DNA of 24,511 nt from assembly GCA_900545075.1 (NCBI GenBank), contig UQXT01000024.1, forward strand, positions 1-24,511, read 5' to 3'. Source of the stretch: an uncultured Collinsella sp. (GTDB taxonomy: Bacteria; Actinomycetota; Coriobacteriia; Coriobacteriales; Coriobacteriaceae). A model generated the notes under the pieces. The model made no database searches and was not told the origin of the DNA. It saw nothing but the letters and a program-made list of their open reading frames with translations. Positions 1 to 7,480 of the stretch are shown piece by piece. Position 1 is the stretch's first letter, and the number at the start of each line of letters is the position of its first letter. A program made the translations under genes and the position numbers.

Positions 1-97
1 GCGCCTCATGTCGATTGGGCTCGCAACTGAAGGTTGCTAGGAATTCGCGCTTGGTTCGGATAGAGTTTTGCCAACAGAATCGAGAGAGGAGCTTTCG

Positions 98-925
98 ATG
101 GATTTCGCAACAAAACTGATTGAGCTGCGTAAACGCAAGGGCCTGACGCAGGAAGGGCTTGCGGCGAAGCTGTACGTGACGCGGCAGGCGGTGTCGCGCT
201 GGGAACGCGGCGAGGTTGTGCCGGGCATCGACATGATGAAGCTCATCGCCGCCGTGACCGGCGAGCCGCTGCTTCATCTGCTCGAAATGCCCGAGCACTA
301 TTGCCAGAGCTGCGGCATGATACTCACGCCCGACAACTGCGGCACCGACGCTGCGGGCACCGCGACCGATTATTACTGCAAGTGGTGCTACGACCACGGC
401 AAGTACACCTACGACACCACGATGGAGGCAATGATCGAGGACTGTGCCCCGCGGCTGGCACAAAACACCGGCATGTCGCTCGACGAAGCCGTCTCGCTCA
501 TGGGCGCCGTCCTGCCGCAACTGGAGCGCTGGCGCGCCGTGCAAGAAAACGAGGAGCGCTACGGTGCCGAGGCGCGGGCGCGCTATGGCGATGAGGCTAT
601 CGATGCAGCAAACGAAGCGCTGCTGGACATGGACCCCGAGACATGGAACGACATGAAGGAACTTGAACGCGCTATTCTGGGCCAGCTCTCGATTGCCATA
701 GGCATTGGCGACCCAGAGAGCAACGAGGCTCGTAAGCTTGTCGCGATGCATCGTCGATGGATTGGCCTTAATTGGGGACACGAGCCCCAGAACGAAGCGT
801 ATCTGGGCCTCGCCCACGGCTATCTTGCCGACCAGCGCTTTGTTGACTACTACGACAAGCCCTGCGGCACCGGAGCCACGGCGTTTTTGGTCCAGGCCAT
901 CGAGTCGTCGTTGACGCGCGCATAG
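98..925 (+). CDS. XRE-family regulator with zinc ribbon and TipAS-like C-terminal domain
   Basis: The 275-aa protein has three parts. Residues 1-62 form a lambda-repressor-type helix-turn-helix (TQEGLAAKLYVTRQAVSRWERG). Residues 69-97 form a zinc ribbon with paired CxxC motifs at C69/C72 and C94/C97. From about residue 145 to the end lies a helical region with the ERYG-EAR-RYGDEA pattern typical of TipAS, the drug-binding domain of TipA-type MerR regulators. TipAS domains bind thiopeptide-like ligands; here the DNA-binding domain is XRE rather than MerR, so a ligand-responsive repressor or activator is inferred. The start at 98 is preceded by GAGAGGAG; an upstream in-frame TTG at 68 has no such site. 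The glutaredoxin gene follows after 51 bp and may be co-transcribed. The domain order is seen clearly; the ligand is unknown. Confidence 0.85.
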   Translation: MDFATKLIELRKRKGLTQEGLAAKLYVTRQAVSRWERGEVVPGIDMMKLIAAVTGEPLLHLLEMPEHYCQSCGMILTPDNCGTDAAGTATDYYCKWCYDHGKYTYDTTMEAMIEDCAPRLAQNTGMSLDEAVSLMGAVLPQLERWRAVQENEERYGAEARARYGDEAIDAANEALLDMDPETWNDMKELERAILGQLSIAIGIGDPESNEARKLVAMHRRWIGLNWGHEPQNEAYLGLAHGYLADQRFVDYYDKPCGTGATAFLVQAIESSLTRA

Positions 926-976
926 ACCGCGGCGGCTTTGGGTATTTCAATCAAAACCGCAACCGATTGGAGACCT

Positions 977-1222
977 ATGGCTACTAATCATGAGCTCGCG
1001 CTATTCGTTATGACCGGCTGCCCGTATTGCATAAAGGTCAAGCACTTTTTGGCCGATAACGGCGTGACCATTCCTGAACGCAATATCTCGACCGATTCCG
1101 ATGCCGAGCAGACGCTTATCGCCGTCGGCGGAAAACGCCAGGTTCCCTGCCTGTTCATTGACGGCAAGCCACTCTACGAGTCGAGCGACATCATCGCGTG
1201 GGTACAGAAGAACCTGCTCTAG
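977..1222 (+). CDS. Glutaredoxin-like protein (CPYC)
   Basis: This 81-aa protein has the complete small glutaredoxin fold pattern: a beta strand (ELALFVMTG), the redox motif CPYC at residues 15-18, then RQVPCLFIDGK with the cis-proline of the TVP-type motif, and a C-terminal ESSDIIAWV helix. Glutaredoxins reduce disulfides or glutathione mixed disulfides in the cytosol. In actinobacteria that lack glutathione the reductant may be another thiol or thioredoxin reductase, which cannot be told from sequence. The ATG at 977 has GGAG six bases upstream; an in-frame TTG at 938 lacks a site. It lies 51 bp behind the TipAS-like regulator on the same strand, so a shared transcript is likely. It converges on the dihydrouridine synthase gene. 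Confidence 0.88.
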   Translation: MATNHELALFVMTGCPYCIKVKHFLADNGVTIPERNISTDSDAEQTLIAVGGKRQVPCLFIDGKPLYESSDIIAWVQKNLL

Positions 1223-1249
1223 TACGCGCATCCCGTCCGTCCCATAGTC

Positions 1250-1292
1250 ATTGGGGACGCTCTTAAATGACCAGTCGTTAAAGAACGTCCCC
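1250..1292. terminator. Imperfect hairpin between convergent genes
   Basis: GGGGACG at 1253-1259 pairs with CGTCCCC at 1286-1292, and the inner TCTTAA / TTAAAGA sides continue the stem with mismatches. It lies between the glutaredoxin stop and the dus stop, which face each other, so a bidirectional transcription stop is the likely role. There is no clear U-tract, so this is a moderate call. The right arm is one copy of the direct repeat described separately. Confidence 0.45.
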
Positions 1293-1323
1293 GATGACTA
1301 GCTAGTCGTTAAAGAACGTCCCC
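1273..1323. repeat. Two exact 20-bp direct repeats
   Basis: The 20-mer AGTCGTTAAAGAACGTCCCC occurs at 1273-1292 and again at 1304-1323, start-to-start distance 31 bp. A diverged copy in inverse orientation lies just upstream at about 1250-1271. The arrangement looks like a fragment of a dispersed intergenic repeat rather than coding DNA. Confidence 0.75.
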
Positions 1324-1324
1324 A

Positions 1325-1340
1325 ACGGCTAACTAGCCGT
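1325..1340. repeat. Short palindrome overlapping the dus stop codon
   Basis: ACGGCTA at 1325-1331 and TAGCCGT at 1334-1340 are perfect 7-bp inverted arms with a two-base centre. The right arm overlaps the minus-strand stop codon of the dihydrouridine synthase. Such a tight loop would extrude poorly in RNA; it may be the edge of the neighbouring repeat. Confidence 0.4.
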
Positions 1341-2292
1341 GGAAGCGGGCTATGGGCGCAAGCGGCTGTTCGCGAAAGACACGATCGACGGCGGCGCGGT
1401 ATTCGTCGACCTTTTTAGTCTTGCGCACGAGCTTGTGAACGGTAGCGGGGTCGGCGAAGGCGCATTTGGCGTAGAACCACCACTCCTTCATGCGAAAGAC
1501 CGCGTTACCGCCAATCTCTTCTGCATATGCCGCAAACAGCGTGTCATGGAAACGATGCAGTTCGGCTGCCGTGGCAGCAGGGCCGCCCTTGACCATGCGA
1601 GCCAGCGCGGGGTTCGCAAGCAAGCCACGCCCCAGCATCACATGGCGTGTGCCGGGATAGGCCTCCACCAGCGCATCCATATCCTCAAGATCAAAAATAT
1701 CGCCGTTATAGGCAACCGGGAACGGCGCACGCTCCAGCGTCTCGCCATAGAACTCCTTGCGCGGCGAGCCCGTATAGCGGTCCTTTTGCACACGCGGATG
1801 CACGATTAGCTCTGCCAGCGGCATGCGGCAATACAGATCGAGCACACGCTCATACTCGTCGTCGTCCTCGAGCCCCAGCCTAGTTTTGACCGATACCGGC
1901 AACGGCGACCGCTCGCACACATCGCTCAAGAACACCTCGAGCTCGTCCAAGTTGCGCAAGAAGCCCGATCCTTTACCCTTGGCAACAACCGTACCCGAGG
2001 GGCAGCCAAGGTTGAGATTGACCTCACGGTATCCCATGTCGGCGAGCACCTGTGCCGCCCACACAAACTCGTCCGCGTTCTTGGACATGAGCTGGGGCAC
2101 TACGTTGAGCCCATGGTTATTGGCAGGATCGATCTCCTTAAACGCCTTGCCGCCAAAGCGGTTTCCCACCCGCGGTGGCGGCAAAAACGGCGTGTAATAG
2201 CAATCGAGTGCACCGAAGCACTCCGCATGCACGCGACGGAACACATGCCCGGTAATCCCCTCCATGGGGGCCAACGATAGAATCATCAACAT
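1333..2292 (-). CDS. tRNA-dihydrouridine synthase (Dus family)
   Basis: This 319-aa protein carries the whole set of Dus signatures. It has LAPMEGIT near the N-terminus (FMN phosphate/flavin site), VNLNLGCPSG with the catalytic cysteine at residue 97, AKGKGSGFL, VKTRLG at 135-140, the IVHPR motif at 163-167, NGDI at 196-199, and GRGLL at 221-225. Dus enzymes use NADPH and FMN to reduce specific uridines of tRNA to dihydrouridine in the cytosol. Length fits the family (about 310-340 aa). The subfamily (DusA, B or C) cannot be set safely, so no symbol is given. There are two possible ATG starts, at 2292 and 2286; the first is used. It is transcribed alone and ends opposite the glutaredoxin gene. 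Confidence 0.93.
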   Translation of the reverse strand: MLMILSLAPMEGITGHVFRRVHAECFGALDCYYTPFLPPPRVGNRFGGKAFKEIDPANNHGLNVVPQLMSKNADEFVWAAQVLADMGYREVNLNLGCPSGTVVAKGKGSGFLRNLDELEVFLSDVCERSPLPVSVKTRLGLEDDDEYERVLDLYCRMPLAELIVHPRVQKDRYTGSPRKEFYGETLERAPFPVAYNGDIFDLEDMDALVEAYPGTRHVMLGRGLLANPALARMVKGGPAATAAELHRFHDTLFAAYAEEIGGNAVFRMKEWWFYAKCAFADPATVHKLVRKTKKVDEYRAAVDRVFREQPLAPIARFHG

Positions 2293-2312
2293 CTACTCTC
2301 AGATCAACGAAC

Positions 2313-2339
2313 GTGACAAAGGAATCGCCCCTTTGTCAC
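2313..2339. repeat. GTGACAAAGG palindrome, copy 1
   Basis: GTGACAAAGG at 2313-2322 and CCTTTGTCAC at 2330-2339 form a perfect 10-bp stem with a 7-base loop. It sits in the 274-bp gap between the divergent dus gene and the membrane-protein gene. A close relative occurs at 3942-3974 followed by the same CATTAT flank, so this is a dispersed palindromic unit. Confidence 0.7.
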
Positions 2340-2566
2340 ATGCATTATGCCTTGTCCTTGAGGCGGCCCACAAGGCGGAGGCGGTTACTTGACGCCAACC
2401 AGCCAACCAGTCGTCGCTGTGCAACGAAGGTGAATGGCGCCCACGATCAAGCGATCACCAACAGCACGCTGTTGACCGCCATGTCTGAACAACAGGCACC
2501 CTCCACTCATCTATACTCAAGAGCGTGTGCACATCGCCCCCGAAAAACGATGAGAGTCGAGGCCCC

Positions 2567-3700
2567 ATGCAGCAGCTCACCGAACAAGAAAAGAAACGCA
2601 TCCAGCGGTACTGCACATACCCCAAGATCGCAGCGACCGCACTCGTCATGTCGTTCGTGGCATGCCTGTTGATGTTGCCGCTCCAAATGATTAACGATAT
2701 CGCGTTCCACCAAAAAGAATTCCAACCCGCGGGCATATATACCGCCATCGCACTCACCGTTATCGAACTCGCCATCTTTTGCTATTGCGCTCTTGCGCCG
2801 CGCTTTGGAATGCAGGGCAAACAGTGGAAGGAGCTGCAGAGCAGGCTTGCGGTAGCCCAGACCAACAAGGACCGTTCCGCGGAGGTCGCCGGCGTGCTTG
2901 CCACGCAAGCTGCCGGCCGCCTGCTCAAGAACAGCGATAACGATCTCGCGCGCAACCTGGGCGGTGCCGCCGAGGTCGCCGGCGCCGTAGGGGCAGTCGC
3001 CACGGCGGCAGACGTGCTAGCCGAAACATCGAGCAATGCCGAGGCCATGGCAAACGCATACGGCGTGACGATTCCAAGCGTCAAGAAGCAGATCATAGCT
3101 CTCGCGGTGGTGCCCGCCATTGTGCTGCTTGGCGTCTACATCCCGCAGTTTGTCCAGGGAAATAACGCGCTTCAGGTAAGAAAGGCTTCAGCCGCCGAGC
3201 AGCTCGCCATCGCGCAAGATGCCTTGGAGCCCGTGTGCGAACGCGTCGCAGCAGACGACCCATACGAGTCGTATCACGACTACGGCTACCGCATAATCGG
3301 CTATCTACGCGATAATGACCTCGGCGCTCAAGCAGCCTATATCTACCTTTCTTTTGATGTAGACGGCACGCTCACGGACGTCGATTACGTCAGTCAGATC
3401 GACCCCGAGGCAAGCCTTGCAGACAACCTCGCCCGCGCCGAGCAGGATATCGCGACGCTCTGTGCCCCGCTCAATGGGCTGGACGTTTCCGTTGCCACAC
3501 CGGGCCTCCTCACGCCGTGCAGCCTGTCGGATGAATTTAAGCAGGCATTTTTAGCCGGCTCCCTATATGAAGAAATCAGCATCAAGACGGAGGGCGAATC
3601 CATCAGGTCGTACTACGCCTTTGACACCGAGCCCAAAGAAGAGTTCGACGAATACACCCATCCGGAAATTAGGCTCATGCTCTCTGCAAAGAAGAACTAA
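2567..3700 (+). CDS. Hypothetical membrane protein with three TM segments
   Basis: I do not recognise this 377-aa protein. It has a charged cytosolic start (QEKKRIQRYC), membrane segments at about 20-40 and 56-76, and an alanine-rich amphipathic stretch at 105-165 with many A/G/V residues and the repeated phrase AEVAG. A third membrane segment at 175-195 (IIALAVVPAIVLLGVYI) is followed by a C-terminal domain of about 180 residues that is acidic, begins ASAAEQLAIAQDALEPVCERV, and is probably outside the cell. The ATG at 2567 is chosen because GAGG lies just upstream; an in-frame GTG at 2525 has no site. A possible -10 (TATACT, 2512-2517) precedes it. It is monocistronic: dus is divergent and the ABC gene convergent. 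Confidence 0.7.
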   Translation: MQQLTEQEKKRIQRYCTYPKIAATALVMSFVACLLMLPLQMINDIAFHQKEFQPAGIYTAIALTVIELAIFCYCALAPRFGMQGKQWKELQSRLAVAQTNKDRSAEVAGVLATQAAGRLLKNSDNDLARNLGGAAEVAGAVGAVATAADVLAETSSNAEAMANAYGVTIPSVKKQIIALAVVPAIVLLGVYIPQFVQGNNALQVRKASAAEQLAIAQDALEPVCERVAADDPYESYHDYGYRIIGYLRDNDLGAQAAYIYLSFDVDGTLTDVDYVSQIDPEASLADNLARAEQDIATLCAPLNGLDVSVATPGLLTPCSLSDEFKQAFLAGSLYEEISIKTEGESIRSYYAFDTEPKEEFDEYTHPEIRLMLSAKKN

Positions 3701-3746
3701 AGGCTTACGCTCTAATTGCCGCTCGCGAACATCGTCTATATCTCGA

Positions 3747-3922
3747 GGTCTAATACTTTTCCAAGAAGTGAACGACCGTTTTTTGACCCCCGAAACATCG
3801 ACATTTTCTGGCGCCAAAACCGTAGGATTTGACTGGCAAAACCGCAGGAAACCGCCTTCAATAAGTGTTAGCGCTTCGGGGGTCCATTTTGACTCGCTCA
3901 CTTCTCGGAAAAGTATTAGACC
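3747..3922. mobile_element. MITE-like element with about 48-bp terminal inverted repeats
   Basis: GGTCTAATACTTTTCC at 3747-3762 is matched in reverse complement at 3907-3922. The match continues inward through AGAAGTGA, CGA and GACCCCCGAA, with scattered differences, for about 48 bp on each side. The 176-bp unit holds no ORF of its own. The inner part has two CAAAACCG-AGGA phrases in direct orientation. Long imperfect terminal inverted repeats, short length and no coding capacity fit a miniature inverted-repeat element or a large REP-like unit. No target-site duplication is obvious. It sits between the convergent membrane-protein and ABC genes. Confidence 0.6.
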
Positions 3923-3941
3923 CCGATTTCGCAAGGGTCTC

Positions 3942-3974
3942 AATGTGACAAAGGAACAACCCTTTTGTCGCATT
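3942..3974. repeat. GTGACAAAGG palindrome, copy 2
   Basis: AATGTGACAAAGG at 3942-3954 pairs with CC(C)TTTTGTCGCATT up to 3974, with G·T wobbles. It is the same family as 2313-2339. The right arm runs into the TAA stop of the minus-strand ABC transporter gene, so in that transcript the hairpin forms at the very 3' end of the coding region and may protect or terminate the mRNA. Confidence 0.65.
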
Positions 3975-6900
3975 ATTCGGAGCGCAGGGCTTCCACGGGA
4001 TCCTTTTTGGATGCGCTACGGGCCGGCAGCAGGCCAGCGACAACCGTCAGCAGCACCGAAATTGCAATGAGCACCAGCGCATCCTGCACGGGCAGGCTCA
4101 TCAGATTGGGTACCTGTTTGGCAGTAAGCGCCCAGGCATTAACCGGAAAGCTCACGGCCACCACGACGACAACAGCAAAGACGCCGGCAATGAGGCCCTC
4201 GATAAAGGTCTCGGCATTGAATACGTTAGCCACGTTACGCTTCGACGCGCCGATCGCACGCAGGATGCCAATCTCCTTTTTGCGTTCCAGCACGCTGATG
4301 TAGGTGATGATGCCGATCATGATGGAGCTCACCACCAGGCTGATACTCACGAACGCGATGAGCACCAAGCTGATGGTGTTCACGATGTCGGTCACCGAGC
4401 CCATGATGATGCCCATGTAGTCGGTGTATGAGATGGCTTGTTCGTCGTGGCCGGCGGCTTTGACCTGCTTGTTATACGCGTCGATGTGATCGAGCACGCG
4501 CTCCTTGGCCTCAAAGTCGCGCGGGAAAATCTTGACCGAGATGGGGTCTGCCTCGTCCGCATAGCCCAACGTGGTCAGATTGTTGTCGTAGGTGAGCTTC
4601 GACGCCTTCGCATAGCTCATCATGAGCGAACTCAGGTCCTCGGCGTCCATGTTGAAGTGGATGGCATGAGCAAAGGCACTCGCATCCACGCGCATAGCGC
4701 TCGCCAGGTTAGCAAAACTCGAAGACATCTGCGTCGCCATCTGGTCCATAAGCCCTGCCGCGCCCGCCTTGAGCTGGGATGATACCGTCGACGCTATTTG
4801 CTCGCTGATTGCCTTCATCACCTGATCCATAGCCTGCTGCAGATACGGAGCCAGCTGCTTTTGCACATAGTCGCTCATCGCCTGCTGCAGACGCTCGGCC
4901 AGGGCATCGCCGCCGAGCGCTTTGAGCTGGGCCAGGATTTGCTGAGCTGTGTCATCATTCTCAAGATACGTCGAGAATGCGGCAGAGAGCTTTGACGCGT
5001 CCTTAAGATCTTCGGGCGACAGCGCCTTAAACTGATCAGACTGCAAAAAGCCCTCAAACAGCTGGTTGGCTAGTGTTCCCACCTGCTGCATTTGCTCGGG
5101 CGTGAGTTCCAGACCGTCAAAGATACCCGAGAAATCTGGGGTTGGCGCTTTTGCCATGATGTCGTTGAAGTCGATGTCCTTGCCAACGCCCGAAAGGTCA
5201 ATGTCCAGCTCGGACAAGTCAAGGCCCGACAGGTCCATACCGCCGGCCGCACCCGAAAGTGCAGACGTATCGAACGAGAACGCGCTCTTGAGCGCCGCCT
5301 CGTCCACACTGAACATGCTGCCCAGATCCACGCCTTGCTTGGCCTCGCCTTGCAGTTCGTCGAAGGTTTTGCCCGTAAAGACATCCGTCTCGGGGTGGTC
5401 GAGTTGCTCCTGCACAATCTGCGAATCGGCGGCGCGCTCCATAAGCTGGCGAGTCAGCGCATGCGTATAGGCAATGCCCGGAGACAACGCACTCGCATTG
5501 GCCGTCTCGTTAGGTCGCACCACGCCCACAATGCGCACGTCAATACCGTCGGCAACCTTGGCAGCCATAAAGTCGGCGTCGTCAGACATGTCGGTCCACA
5601 TGCCGGTCTCTTCGTTTTTGCGATAGGCATCGGCCGGCGACAGCACCTTAAACGTCGTGGACAACGCATCATCGTAGGTAAAGTCGGCGCCGGTCTCGGG
5701 CGTCTCGATCTTACCGTCGGCCGTCATGGCACTGTTTACCAGATCGTTGAGCTCATCGATATCCAGCGCACCGATGCTGTAGAGCGTATAGTCGCCCACC
5801 GTACCGCGGCTCGAAAGCACCATTACGGCTTCGTTGGCAGACGTGGGCCAATGACCGGCGACGACATCGTACTGGCTGTCGAGCAGGCTCTGGTCGTCAA
5901 TCATCTCGTTGAATACCGAGGTTCCCATGGATTCCATGCTCACCGTTGCCGCCGAGCTCGCGCCTCCGCTCATGGCCTCGGTCATGGCGTTGGGAACAAG
6001 CCGAACGGGTTTCTCGTCACCCTTACCCGCACGATAGACAACCGGCGTCACACCGTAGCCGTACTGGATGGCGTTGACCTCTTTGTCGATGCCGTCGCCG
6101 CCGTCGTCAAGCCATGCCTTAAAGCTCGTCATGTCGTTGGACTTAACGCTCGCAAACATATCCTTTACGGCCGTGACCACAGGAATCTTATCGGTTCCCT
6201 GAGCCTTGCCGCCGGCACTGTCGTCGGACGAATCCACGTTTTCAGACGAGTCATCATCCGCAGCCCCCTGTCCGCCCATCATGGATGACAGGTCGTAGTC
6301 CTGCTTGGAGATCGTAAGCGGGTAACTCGAGAGCGTATCCTCCTCGACCTTTTTGATGTAGCCGTTTACGCCATTGGACAGCGCCAGAATCGCCGCGATA
6401 CCGATAATGCCAATCGAGCCCGCAAAGGCAGTCATGGCCGTACGGCCCTTCTTGGTCATGAGGTTTCGGGCAGAAAGCCCCAGCGCCGTCACAAAGCTCA
6501 TCGAGGTTTTGCGCGTAGGCTTGGCTTCGCGGCGCGTGGCGTCAGCGACATCGAAAGGATCGGAATCGTCGGTGATCTTGCCGTCCGCCAGGTTAACGAT
6601 GCGCGTGGCGTATTGGTACGCCAGCTCGGGATTGTGCGTGACCATAATAACCAGACGGTCACGCGCCACATCCTTGAGCAGATCCATGACCTGCACGGAT
6701 GTCGTTGAGTCCAGGGCGCCGGTCGGCTCGTCTGCCAGCACAATCTCGGGATCGTTGATCAGCGCACGGGCGATGGCCACACGCTGCATCTGCCCACCCG
6801 AAAGTTGGCTCGGGCGCTTGTTAACATGCTCGCCCAGGCCGACTTTCTCCAACGCCTCGCGCGCACGCTGGCGGCGCTCGGCATGCCCCACGCCCGTGAG

Positions 6901-7227
6901 CGTGAGCGCCAGCTCCACGTTTTCCAAAATAGTCTGATGCGGAATGAGGTTATAGCTTTGGAACACAAAGCCGATGCGGTTGTTGCGATAGGCATCCCAA
7001 TCGCGATCGTGAAAGTCCTTGGTCGAGATGCCGTCAATCAGCAGGTCGCCAGAATCGAAATGATCGAGTCCGCCGATAACGTTGAGCATCGTGGTTTTAC
7101 CCGAGCCCGAAGGTCCCAGAATGGCCACGAACTCGTTATCGCGAAAAGCCAGGCGCACGCTGTCGAGCGCCACCTGCGTAAACGACTGCGTAACGTACCT
7201 TTTGCAAATACCTTTGAGCTCCAGCAT
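3973..7227 (-). CDS. MacB-like ABC transporter, fused ATPase and FtsX-type permease
   Basis: This 1084-aa protein begins with a full ABC ATPase: Walker A GPSGSGKT at 38-45, Q-loop Q90, signature LSGGQ at 142-146, Walker B IVLADE at 162-167, and switch histidine H198. An FtsX/MacB-type permease follows, with a first TM helix at about 264-285 and three more at about 950-975, 1010-1030 and 1050-1067. The typical ERKKEIGILRAIGAS coupling segment and the closing DPVEALR are present. MacB-type pumps do not move substrate through the bilayer; they use ATP in the cytosol to move an extracytoplasmic domain. Here that domain spans about 660 residues, roughly three times that of MacB (648 aa in total). 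It contains acidic Ser-rich, L-D-L-S-repeat and helical stretches. The ATG at 7227 has AGGAGAGG nine bases upstream. A single-gene system of this form probably handles peptides or lipids. Confidence 0.9.
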   Translation of the reverse strand: MLELKGICKRYVTQSFTQVALDSVRLAFRDNEFVAILGPSGSGKTTMLNVIGGLDHFDSGDLLIDGISTKDFHDRDWDAYRNNRIGFVFQSYNLIPHQTILENVELALTLTGVGHAERRQRAREALEKVGLGEHVNKRPSQLSGGQMQRVAIARALINDPEIVLADEPTGALDSTTSVQVMDLLKDVARDRLVIMVTHNPELAYQYATRIVNLADGKITDDSDPFDVADATRREAKPTRKTSMSFVTALGLSARNLMTKKGRTAMTAFAGSIGIIGIAAILALSNGVNGYIKKVEEDTLSSYPLTISKQDYDLSSMMGGQGAADDDSSENVDSSDDSAGGKAQGTDKIPVVTAVKDMFASVKSNDMTSFKAWLDDGGDGIDKEVNAIQYGYGVTPVVYRAGKGDEKPVRLVPNAMTEAMSGGASSAATVSMESMGTSVFNEMIDDQSLLDSQYDVVAGHWPTSANEAVMVLSSRGTVGDYTLYSIGALDIDELNDLVNSAMTADGKIETPETGADFTYDDALSTTFKVLSPADAYRKNEETGMWTDMSDDADFMAAKVADGIDVRIVGVVRPNETANASALSPGIAYTHALTRQLMERAADSQIVQEQLDHPETDVFTGKTFDELQGEAKQGVDLGSMFSVDEAALKSAFSFDTSALSGAAGGMDLSGLDLSELDIDLSGVGKDIDFNDIMAKAPTPDFSGIFDGLELTPEQMQQVGTLANQLFEGFLQSDQFKALSPEDLKDASKLSAAFSTYLENDDTAQQILAQLKALGGDALAERLQQAMSDYVQKQLAPYLQQAMDQVMKAISEQIASTVSSQLKAGAAGLMDQMATQMSSSFANLASAMRVDASAFAHAIHFNMDAEDLSSLMMSYAKASKLTYDNNLTTLGYADEADPISVKIFPRDFEAKERVLDHIDAYNKQVKAAGHDEQAISYTDYMGIIMGSVTDIVNTISLVLIAFVSISLVVSSIMIGIITYISVLERKKEIGILRAIGASKRNVANVFNAETFIEGLIAGVFAVVVVVAVSFPVNAWALTAKQVPNLMSLPVQDALVLIAISVLLTVVAGLLPARSASKKDPVEALRSE

Positions 7228-7379
7228 GGACGGCAACCTCTCCTGCGCAGGCACCCTGCCCGCTCTCCTCCGCCGTTCGTATTCGACGCGTTTGTCCTAC
7301 TCTATCCCCAATTTTTGCCGGCGCCAGTGAGGAATGTAGGGAACCGCATCAAAAAACGAACGGGACGGTGCCCAAAAGA

Positions 7380-7401
7380 AGAGGTCCCGAGCGGGACCTC
7401 T
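7380..7401 (-). terminator. Rho-independent terminator of the redox operon
   Basis: A perfect 9-bp stem (GAGGTCCC/GGGACCTC plus one A-T pair) with a GAGC loop is followed, on the minus strand, by TTCTTTTGGG. It lies about 80 bp beyond the TlpA-like gene stop and before the ABC transporter gene, so it separates the two minus-strand units. Confidence 0.75.
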
Positions 7402-7480
7402 ATATGGTGGAGTTTATCTTGAAAGGTAGCGGACTACTTCGCACAGCGGCCCACGATCCTCGCTATGCTTTACGCGTTTT

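Noticed and set aside
1241..1340. A small CRISPR array
   Set aside because: Only two copies with an 11-bp gap between them, no spacers of constant size and no cas genes.
5092..6288. A 398-codon plus-strand frame inside the ABC transporter gene
   Set aside because: Antisense to a well-supported gene; composition (H, R, V-rich) and no motif.
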